Of a DNA stretch of 64,000 bases, positions 8,906 to 20,100 are shown in pieces (positions within the stretch are counted from its first letter, which is position 1; each line of letters starts with the position of its first letter). The position numbers and the translations under genes are program-made. The stretch is taken from positions 24,927,612 through 24,991,611 of the forward strand of contig OX421497.1 in assembly GCA_949126835.1 (NCBI GenBank). The letters are read 5' to 3'. The notes below the pieces were generated by a model. That model saw only the letters and a list, made by a program, of their open reading frames with translations. It made no database searches and was not told the origin of the DNA. This stretch comes from Anisus vortex. Taxonomy: Eukaryota > Mollusca > Gastropoda > Planorbidae.

Positions 8906-11844
8906 AGTATCGATAATTCATTGAAATTGATTTATTGCAGCGTAAAGATTATTAGCGTACTCCAATATGTGTTCTTTTAGTCTTTTACAGATTTCTAGTA
9001 GGCATTTACCTTAGCTTCTTCTTCGGGTGAAATACATTCTAGCAAATTCTGCAAAAAAAACCTATGTAAGGTTCACAGTCGCAGATGTGTACTTTTTTTT
9101 TTTTATGGTTTTATAAAGTGTTAAAGAAGCTATTTATTATCCACCAGTGCTTTTTATTCATGTAATAATTGTGCATAAGTCAAATCATTACATTTTTCTT
9201 TAAACGTTTATCGCGTGGCTTGAGTGTATTAGTTCATAGTGAAACTAGACCGTAGACGGGCCACATTGACCCGGGACATAACTAGGTTTAAGTTATTAAA
9301 ATGAGGCTCAGGCAATATTTCAATACAGTTTAAAACAAAGTGAAATTAATAGTTCGGCTAGGAAAGCCAAAATCTACATATTTTATTTATTAAATGTCAG
9401 GCCTTCTCTACACATTTTTATTATTTTTTTCACCGATAGGGTTTACATCATCACCATAAGTTATACAATTACATGCACATTTTAAAATTATTTAACAATG
9501 TTTTTATTTTAATATTATAGCATCATTTATATGATTGTCTCGTAATAATAAATTATATGTTAAAAATTCTTTATTTATTCGGATGGATTAGGGATATAAA
9601 TATAAATGTATTATTTAAGATACTTATTGACAAATAAACTGCAGGTCACATGATGTAATATCTTAATTTATTTAGGATTTAAAAAAAAACCTTAGATGGG
9701 GAATAGACTGAATTATACTAACATATTATAGAGCCATTAAAATAAATTTAGTAATTGTATTTTGAATGTGTGTTTTAACTTTTTATTTATAAATATAAAC
9801 TAAAATATTTCACAAATTTTAATTTCAGCCAAAGGAATGTAACATCTTTTTAGAGTTTAAGGCACCCGGAGAGAAAAATCAATTCTAATTGTCTTCTTTA
9901 AAATTATAAGCAAGGATGTCTTAATTTATATTTTTTGGAAAAACATGAAGGATTGTAAAGCATTTTAAATGGTGTTATTAAATTGTTTTTTTTGCATTAC
10001 AAAACAATAAAGAAGACTATCACGGATGAACGTAGGACGCAATAATATTCTTTATAGGAGGAGCGTTGTTGGATATAAGAGAAAATTATTTATTTTTAGA
10101 AAGTCCGACATTTTATTCATTTTATTCTTGAAAATGTCCTAATTCTTTTCATTTAAAATGTTTCCTTTTTTCATTTAAAATGTCCATTTTTTATTCTTAA
10201 AAGGCCACAATTTTTTTCTTGAAATGACCCAATTTTTTTTTCTTGAAACAGTGTACGTTTTGTTCTTGAAAAGGCCCCCTCTTTTTTTTATTGAAAAGAC
10301 TTCCCATTTCTTTATTTAAAAAATCTTTTTATCATTGAAAAAACAACAATTTTTAGTACTAAATTGGCCCCACTTTCTGATAATAGTCTCAGGGGGGGGG
10401 AGCAGTTGTTCTCCCTGCTCCCCCCACCCCCTCGTCCTGGCTACACCAATGGCCCATTCCTTTTATGTTTCATGTCAACTGTCACTTTTTTCAATAGTTT
10501 CACATAAACGCAGCAGTTTTTTCTGTCCTTTAAGTTTTCATTTTTTTTTCCGGAGGCGTTTGTCATAGTATAAAATATTTATTTGCACGGATAATGTTAA
10601 CAGTTTAGCAATATTATTATATTCCACAATTATGCCTTTACACTGTTAACAAATACTGTTAGGCCTTCTACCGATGCAGTGGTAATAAAAACTTCAGTAG
10701 GTACTCATGTTTAATAAGAAAATGTTGCATTATTTTCAATCGGAATACAATAAAATGTACCGCTATATCACACATAAATAAAGTAAAATACAGCATATAA
10801 TTCAGCTCATAATGATAATTATAAAAGTGCAGAACACAATAATTTAAGTTTCACAATCATTTCATTTATTATGTGAAAGTAAATGTCGTTATCTTTAGCA
10901 GTTAATCAAAACAGCAGATCGAAGCGCATTGATTAGAACAAAATGCACATCAAAAGTTACCCACTGCCTAATGGGTGATAAAGTTATTTCCGCTAATTTA
11001 AACACGAATGTTGTTTGTGTATTTAAATACAAAACTCATGACGTCATAAAATAGTCTTGTCGAGCCATGCTTTTTTCCATTACCACTAGTCCATTGTAAA
11101 GCGGATTTTTCACTAAAAATTACAACTAAGCTTATGGTCATCGTTTTAAAAGTAAAACCTAAGCACAAAGAAAATATGTGTCAAATTTATTGTTATTTAA
11201 TATAGTATTAAAGAAATGAATGATTAAGCAGCATGTACAGGCAAGCTCACACCTTTTCAGATTTGAATTTATGATATACATGTATGATGTAATATATGAT
11301 GTGTGTGTGTAAAAGGACTGTTTTGTCAGAAGACATGCATAAGTGCATTTGACAATATATACATTTCATTTTAAAAAGTGTTAAAAAAAGATAACAATAA
11401 GATCATCTTAAGCATGTACAAGTTACCTTCATTATAACTTGACATTGGTAGATTAAATATAAATGTAATTTTATGCCAATGGAGTCGTAAAAACACATTC
11501 AGGAAAACGTATACATGTATCTATAAATATTCATCACAGGAAGTTAATCCAAGCTTGCAAACCAACAAGGAGCATTTGAGATGGGACGAAAAGGGAAAAT
11601 TAGGTTGATTTACCTTTTGTAGACAAACCCTGTCCAGGTTGAATATGATCTCCAGTGGTGGCACTCCTTTATCATAGGATAGGCGTAACTGGATACCCCC
11701 CCCCCTCATTATGTGACACTATGTGTTCGACCTACCTTGAGGAAAATGCAAAGGTGACAATTAGGGTAGGAAACTATGGGTAACCAGATGAACTAACCCC
11801 GCCCTCTCTGTTTGACACAACAGAGTTTGGACCGTTTCCCATTC
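8906..11844. other. AT-rich non-coding DNA of duplication A
   Basis: I see no gene here. The stretch is A/T-rich, with a T-rich run of short TTCTTGAAA-type motifs at 10130-10330 and a C-rich patch near 10410-10435. It is colinear with 56756-59354. The part at about 9487-9822 has no counterpart in copy B. Confidence 0.7.
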
Positions 11845-12290
11845 CAAGATTTCACATCTTGACTAGATGTTAACTAGATGTTAACTAGATGTCAACTAAA
11901 TGTCAAAACTAGATGTAAAAACTAGATGTCAAAACAAGATGTAAAATCTAGATGTAAAAACTAGATGTCAAAACTAGATGTCAAAACTAGATGTAAAATC
12001 TAGATGTAAAAACTAGATGTCAACTAGGTATCAAAACTAGGTGTCAAAGCTAAATGTTAACTAGATGTCAATTAAATGTCAAAACTAGATGTAAAAACTA
12101 GATGTAAAAACTAGATGTCAACTAGGTGTCGCAACTAGTTGTCAAAGCTAAATGTTAACTAGATGTCAACTAGGTGTCAAAACTAGGTGTCAAAGCTAGA
12201 TGTTAGCTAGATGTTAACTAGATATCAACTAGATGTCGAAACTAGATGTCAACTAGATGTTAACTAGATATTAACTAGATGTTTGAATGA
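11845..12290. repeat. CTAGATGT short-period minisatellite, copy A
   Basis: Irregular 10-14 bp units built around ACTAGATGT with TAA, CAA or AAA spacers. The paralogous array is at 59355-59615 and is shorter. No coding potential. Confidence 0.9.
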
Positions 12291-12339
12291 TCTTCATTTG
12301 GATATTTTATTTGTATGTTTTCACTGGCTTTCAAATTTG

Positions 12340-13225
12340 TGTGATATGGAGTGTATGTATTTATCTGTGTGATATGAAGTGTATGTATTTATCTGTGTGA
12401 TATGGAGTGTATGTATTTATCTGTGTGATATGGAGTGTATGTATTTATCTGTGTGATATGGAGTGTATGTATTTATCTGTGTGATATGGAGTGTATGTAT
12501 TTATCTGTGTGATATGGAGTGTATGTATTTATCTGTGTGGTATGGAGTGTATGTATTTATCTGTGTGATATGGAGTGTATGTATTTATCTGTGTGATATG
12601 GAGTGTATGTATTTATCTGTGTGATATGGAGTGTATGTATTTATCTGTGTGATATGGAGTGTATGTATTTATCTGTGTGATATGGAGTGTATGTATTTAT
12701 CTGTGTGATATGGAGTGTATGTATTTATCTGTGTGATATGGAGTGTATGTATTTATCTGTGTGATATGAAGTGTATGTATTTATCTGTGTGATATGGAGT
12801 GTATGTATTTATCTGTGTGATATGGAGTGTATGTATTTATCTGTGTGATATGGAGTGTATGTATTTATCTGTGTGATATGGAGTGTATGTATTTATCTGT
12901 GTGATATGGAGTGTATGTATTTATCTGTGTGATATGGAGTGTATGTATTTATCTGTGTGATATGGAGTGTATGTATTTATCTGTGTGATATGGAGTGTAT
13001 GTATTTATCTGTGTGATATGGAGTATGTATTTATCTGTGTGATATGGAGTGTATGTATTTATCTGTCTTATATGGAGTGTATTTATTTATCTGTGTGATA
13101 TGGAGTGTATGTATTTATCTGTGTGATATGGAGTGTATGTATTTAGTGTGATATGGAGTGTATATATTTATCTGTGTGATATGAAGTGTATGTATTTAGT
13201 GTGATATGGAGTGTATGTATTTATC
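12340..13225. repeat. 28-bp minisatellite, copy A (about 31 units)
   Basis: The unit is TGTGTGATATGGAGTGTATG followed by TATTTATC. The central units are nearly identical while the right end carries shortened TATTTAGTGTG variants. The same array in copy B (59668-60105) has about half as many units and is dominated by the shortened variant. Confidence 0.95.
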
Positions 13226-13966
13226 TGTTCGTGCATTAAAAGTTTTTCTATGCAAATAAAACAATATTGTTAATATTCTATCGTGCTACTTGTAACGTAA
13301 AGGTCCAGTAAATGTATTAACGCATTAGGGTCCCCATGCACCGATTTCTTTGATAATAAACTCCACCACGTTATCTCAGCTAAAAGAATTATGCCCACTC
13401 TGTGAAGTCATCACCATGTGTGAGTCTATAAGATAAGTGAAGCTGTTCTCTAAATAAATCAATCGGTCCGTTTCTATAAAAAAAATTAAGTCGAATTTTT
13501 GTTTACCATCATTACCTTAAATCATTTCGCTTGTCATTAAGTGGCTTAAGCATCGTGCTGACGTAACTTATACTAACTCATACACATGCATACCAGAGGT
13601 GGCAACTAGCAATACACTCAAAGCTACGTTACCACACTATTGCAAAAGATATGTAGGCTTATTTGTAAAAAAAACAACAACAATTTATAAATATAAACAC
13701 ATACATTTTTATAAGTCATAAGCAAGCTAATTAAAAATTTTTGTTTACTATTTTTATAATGTTATATATGACACAAAGTATTTAACTACACATTTTGTCA
13801 CATACACGACAAGAACACGAACTAAAACTTGCCAACTCCACAATATACATCAAATGCATTATCTAGTTTGTGAACAAGACAGATTGACCATCCATAAATG
13901 TGCAATAATAAACTCTGACTTTAACCAAATTTAACTTAAAACTATACGGTAATACATTCTTAAATT

Positions 13967-14157
13967 TTACTTTAGGAAAATAGCTAAAAGGCAAATCGAT
14001 GCCATCAACAAAGATGGCTGCCAAACGGTTGCATCGCTTTGTGAACATTGGTTTGTTATTTCTATGTCTTGTATGTGACGTATTCTGCCTTGAAGTCCTG
14101 TTATAAGTGGTGAGTGAGATTTTATGTAATCCACAAAAACATCCGTGTCAATTTTAC
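13967..14157 (-). CDS. 5'-nucleotidase exon 11 (GPI signal, stop)
   Basis: It encodes [34 protein letters not shown], a polar segment [12 protein letters not shown], then hydrophobic [17 protein letters not shown] and TAA. EGRI/QGRI is conserved near the end of the folded domain. The final hydrophobic stretch preceded by Ser/Asp/Ala fits a GPI-attachment signal. No clear AATAAA was seen on the minus strand close by. Confidence 0.92.
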
Positions 14158-17100
14158 CTGAAAAAATATGAAATAACTTTTATGATTGCAGCATTGAACA
14201 AAAGTCAAAATCATTCATTTAGTAAATATATAACTAGATAACTAGATCACTTACTCTGCAAAATTTAGTATTGGTTATCGTAGATAAAAAAAATTTGTTG
14301 GGCATATGTCTATAATAATTAAAGATATTTATTCTACTAATATCAATGTTATGAAGTGGTGCATATATTCCGGAGATCGTGATCCTTTTCTCCGCAATAT
14401 TTTGGATCTAGTTTTCTATATATTTTAAGTGTACGGACCAAATAACATCCATGAGAGGGTTTTTTTTTCATTACAAGACAAGCAATTTGTTTTGTGGCAC
14501 TTTGCGCACTGTCTCCTTCAGCGTATCCAAAAGATGGCGGATGGGGAGGCTCTTTATTGTAGTCTGATAAATATAGCACTTGATGCTGGTGCAGATGTCA
14601 TGTGCTAGCCAGACTACCCTTGAGTACAAATGCCGAACTTGGTTCGTGGCTCACGATTCACGGCTGGCGCAATTGGATTCACCTTAACAGACCCAGATCC
14701 CAATTAACAAGTTATTGATAGGCTATATATTTAAACGACCGTTTCCTCGGTCTCATCCTGTACATTCGTTTTGCTTCGAATTGGTCAACAAATAAAACCA
14801 AATAAACACGATAAACAAACATCTTCTGGAAGATAGGCACTTCTGTACCCATGAGACTCAAAGTCCGCTTAGTGTATAAACCATTGGTTCCCCGAGTCAG
14901 ACCAGTGAGCCAATGTATGGGACTGCGGTCGCCATAAGCCTCCACCCCAATAACTGAGGGCGTCGGGGAAAGAACTGCTCGTATGGTACGATTCAGGCTC
15001 GTACGGTTCAATCTGGCTCCAGTGGTAGTGCACACCACACCACCTGGCTCCTCCGGGGGTGAGGCTTGGTGCGACGCCAGTTATTGTCCTGATAACCGCT
15101 GGTTCAAAGATGGTCTTGAGGAATGTGTCCGCTTTAGGCGGGGGCATCCCTGAGTCAGACAAAATCACCTCTACCAACACCGTACCAGCCAACATTATAG
15201 GAATACGAGGCATCCCATGTATGACTCGAGGGGTGATGCAATTATACATTCGGAAAGGGGATTACAAATAGAGCAAGCAAGCCCAACATGGGACCGCCCT
15301 ATAGGCGTGCCTTCATAGGGCTAGCCTATAGGGCTAGATTGAACCTGAGACGACTTCCTCCCACCTTTCCTGCACAAGATGCATGGCCTGCTGCCGCCAC
15401 TGCATTACTCTGCTCCAATCTCGGCCGAGTGGCGGTTAGCGTTTGACACTTGGACGATGTATCTCTGCACCGACCTTGAGTCCATTAAGGATTCAAAACG
15501 GCAGATAGGGATGAACCCTGACCTAAAATCAGGAATCCTGAAATCAGTTTGTTTGTGGCCAAAGCTTCGTAATGCGACGCCGATTGTGCACAACTACCTG
15601 TTTACTAGGTTTACCCTGTAGTTGGCTGTGCTGCTTTTGCAAAGCGTTGTCCAGGCAACTTATTTCCTGCTCCATCATCCTCTGAGTTCGGACAGAGCCC
15701 CTTTAATTATTGTATATACTGATAGTGTCATATTCCATTTCTGTATCCACGGACCTCATCGTTGGCGAAGTGTGGAAACCACCAGTTTCTCTTGAAACAA
15801 AAGCACCCAGGTGGGCTGATGCGCGCCAGAGGTATCATTGCACTGCCGAGAGGCCCTGAGCCTCGGAGGGGAGGAAGCAATTTAGGGGGGGGGGCAGGAG
15901 TACCGCCTAAACCCCTCCCTGTTAGCTGGATGTCCAGGCCTATAGGCTGCAATTTGTGCTACCGGGCCACAGTGCAGGTATAGGCCTACGAGGAAGACAC
16001 CATGATAATGATCCTAGGGAAATTCCGCAGATGGTGAGAAGTAGTGTAATGTATGTGACTGTGGAAACCACATATATATACATATAAGTATGTGTGAATA
16101 TCAATATAAGTAGTGTATACCTATAATTGTTTTCTTGATAATGCTATTTGGGAACATGTTATATCCATCACCACCTTGATATATAAATGAACTACACAGT
16201 AGATTGTATTCCTCGTTAGGTTTTACTAATTCCAACTTGGGCACACGGCATTTGGTACAGGTGACTTTAAGCTCAACTACACGAGAACCAACAGGCCTCT
16301 TGATGTCAAATGTTACCTGTATACCTGAAAAATAAACTACACATTACAGATGTGCACATCTACCCACCTATATATCCATCACCCACGCAACCATTCATCG
16401 ATAGATCCAGCAAGGAAAAACTTCTTAAAACAATTTTTAAAAAGAAAGAGGCGTAACAAGAAATACTATTTTGTATTGAAGGAGCGTATATAACATATAA
16501 ATATCCACCCACCAATCGACACATTAGCTCACTCATCCATTCATCCATTAAGCTTCTCAACAATCCATCCTTACATCAATCTATACAGCCATCCCAAATC
16601 ATCTTTCCATGTATAAATATAATCTAGTAGCTCATTTTTAATATAATCTATAATCTAATGTACAATCATATCTGCAATCGAATCTACAAGCTAATCTACA
16701 CTATAATATACAAGCTAATCTAATATACAATCTAATCTACAATCTAATCTGCAAGCTAATCTACAATCTAATCTACAAGCTAATCTACAAGCTAATTTAC
16801 AATCTAATGTGTTATCTAATTTATAATCTAATCTATACTCTTATATATACGCTAATCTACACTGTAATCTTTACTCTAATATATACTCTAATATATACTC
16901 TAATCAATACATTAATCTAAAATCTAATATATGATCTAATCTATAATATATTTTATAACCTATTCTATAATGAATTCTATAACATTTTCTATAATCTATT
17001 CTTAAATCTGTTATATAATCTTTGGAAGACTTTGTTTTCGATTCAATTACTCTGATAATAAACAAAATAATATGTATTAATCAAGATTAAGAAAAAATAA

Positions 17101-20100
17101 TTTTAAAAATATATTTTTAAAAAACTCAATAAATCACTTACCAGAAACTTGTAAAAAGCCACCAAACAGCTCACCCACATCAGTTGTCCACTTTCCAGCC
17201 ATTCGTTCAAACATGTCTAAAATAGTCTGACCTTTAATTGTGATTATATCCATTGTGTTTCTAAATGGCTGGGTAAATATAGCATTTTCAAGTGTTATTG
17301 GACCTGTAAATATAGCATTTTCAAGTGTTATTGGACCTGTAAATATAGCATTTTCAAGTGATATTGGACCTGTAAATATAGCATTTTCAAGTGTTATTGA
17401 ACCTGTAAATATAGCATTTTCAAGTGTTATTGGACCTGTAAATATAGCATTTTCAAGTGTTATTGGACCTGTAAATATAGCATTTTCAAGTGTTATTGGA
17501 CCTGTAAATATAGCATTTTCAAGTGTTATTGGACCTGTAAATATAGCATTTTCAAGTGTTATTGGACCTGTAAATATAGCATTTTCAAGTGTTATTGGAC
17601 CTGTAAATAAAGCATTTTCAAGTGTTATTGGACCTGTAAATATAGCATTTTCAAGTGTTATTGGACCTGTAAATATAGCATTTTCAAGTGTTATTGGACC
17701 TGTAAATATAGCATTGTCAAGTGTTATTGGACCTGTAAATATAGCATTTTCAAGTGTTATTGGACCTGTAAAACGCAATAACAATGACATTAATTATACC
17801 GTAAATTGGAAGAAATATTTTATGAAAGCTTGGAAATTACTTACAAGAGTTCACCTAAAGACCTAAATGGATTAAGCAATTTGACAAATCTATCTCACCT
17901 ACATAAATAGAGATGACGCTATATCTAATCTGGTTTACATGTTTCGATGGTACTATTTCCATAGACTATAATATACATGGACCGCTTGCTTCAGTATTTC
18001 TGCTATATGATGACTTGAAACACTGATGTTCGGAATTCCCGATTCTAAATAACGTAATTGCTATACAGGAAATAAAGTAATTGAAATACAACTTACGTTT
18101 TATTTAATCGCTACGATTTTCTCAATGAAAAATTAAAATCGAAAGTTGTACAGAGCGGAAACATTTATAGATCAGTGTTGTGTACGCACCGAAAAGAACA
18201 TAAGCTCTAAAAATAGAGCAGGCGGTCATCTTATTATAGTCACTGATAATAGGATTAATAGGCCTACAAGTATTCATTTAAAGTCGAAAAAAATGCGATT
18301 TAATAAAACGGAACTTGTATAAGAATTACTTCATTTAGAATCGGGAATTGCAAAAAAAAAAAAAAGAAGATAATAGCATAAAAAACTAAAGCAAGCGGTC
18401 CATGTATATTATCATAGACTATTGACAAGTCTTAACGTGTATGCATGCATAAAAGTTCACAAGAAAAAACATTTCCGATCGAATTCGATCACATTATAAA
18501 AAAACATGTCTGCCATGTGTGCTATGTTACTGGTTGTAGGCTACGAAAATATGTAGAGAATTAAATTTTATTTCATTTCCAAAAAGATGGCGCCAGAAGA
18601 AAACGATGGATTGTGAATGTCAGATTTGAAGAATCACCTACTTATAATCCCAAACTAATTGCTTGATGCAAAAGAATTTTTGTGTTGTTGTTTTTTATAA
18701 ATTTCCGCATTGTGTTTTTTTTAATTACCAAGGACGCAACTCTTGACTAGCTTATTTGATAAACTAAACCTAAATTTAACCAAACGCGACTAACACTATG
18801 AGTATTAATTATCGCCTACTCACTTTTGATGTTAAAAACGGATTCCTCATAAATAATCTTGTAGCCGTTGTATATTCTAAAAGACAAGAACTGGCTGTCG
18901 ATGTTGAAATCAATTGTCAAACAGCACCAAAAGCATGGTTTCTATTTACGAAAATGGCGGTAAATTTCACCGGAAGTTCACGCTCATCCCAGTTCAAAAG
19001 GTCACACCTAATTAAGACTTGTCAATAATATACACGGACCGCTTGCTTTATTATTTCTGCTATATGATGACTCGAAAGACTGCTTTTCGGAATTTCCGAT
19101 TCGTTGTTTCCTTTGCACTTCCCTTTTATTGAATCCCTTCGATTTTCTCAAGGAAAAATTATAATTAATATTGAAATTTTTATACAGCGGAAACATTTAA
19201 GAAGCAACGAGGCGCGTAGAAGTAATTTCAGACAGCGTTATTGGTTGCGCACGCAAAAAAAGTACATATAAGCTCTAGAAAATAGAGCAAGCGGTCCATC
19301 TTATTATAGTCTATGATATTATAGTTTATCGTATTATTATTACTTTATCTTAAGTTAATTTTTATGTTATATAACAAGCGTATGAATGGATATAAATAAC
19401 TTTTGTATTAACAAATATATGGAACAGTATATAAAGCATGCTCTCCGTGTGATGACATGAAGTTTTACCTGTTGGAATGGACGCTCGAAACCCTCCAGCA
19501 TTAATCACTGCCATGCTGACGTCATTCCACATATTGTCTCTGGGTACGAAAATATTGGCGCTCAGTACAGCATCAGCGAGGACGTTCCCTAAACAATAGA
19601 ACAATTATTCTAGGTGAATGGCCATAATTAAATAATAGAAAAATCACACTAGGTGAATGGCCATAACTAAACAATAGAACAATCACACTAGGTAAATGGC
19701 AATAACTAAACAATAGAAACATAACACTAGGTGAATGGCCATGAATAAACAATAGAACAATCACACTAGGTGAATGGCCATAAATAAACAATAGAACAAT
19801 CACACTAGGTAAATGGCAATAACTAAACAATAGAAACATAACACTAGGTGAATGGCCATGAATAAACAATAGAACAATCACACTAGGTGAATGGCCATAA
19901 ATAAACAATAGAATCATCACAATAGATGAATGGCCATAATTAAACAATAGAACAATCACAATAGGTTAATGGTAATAACTAAACAGTAGAACAATCATAC
20001 TAGATGAATGGCCATAACTAAACAATAGAACAATCATAATAGTTTAATGTCCATAACTAAACAATAGAACAATCACATTAGATGAATGGTCATTACTAAA

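Larger units (their letters stand above)
6621..16140. repeat. Segmental duplication, copy A
   Basis: The block from GAATTAGAGATAGG at 6621 to the donor region of exon 10 is colinear with 53626-62236. It holds a GGCGCC-rich element end, a dead hAT, a SINE, AT-rich DNA, two minisatellites, the last exon of the 5'-nucleotidase gene and intronic sequence. Copies differ by minisatellite length, a LINE insertion in B (54177-55091), a segment of about 330 bp present only in A near 9487-9822, and about 820 bp present only in A at 15065-15890. Homology continues in B to the window edge. Confidence 0.92.

Noticed and set aside
17240..17866. Plus-strand 208-aa repetitive reading frame ([11 protein letters not shown] repeats)
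   Set aside because: It is the antisense of the exon 9 cassette array. A unit of 33 bp without stops is open in several frames, and the minus strand joins correctly to the 5'-nucleotidase exons.
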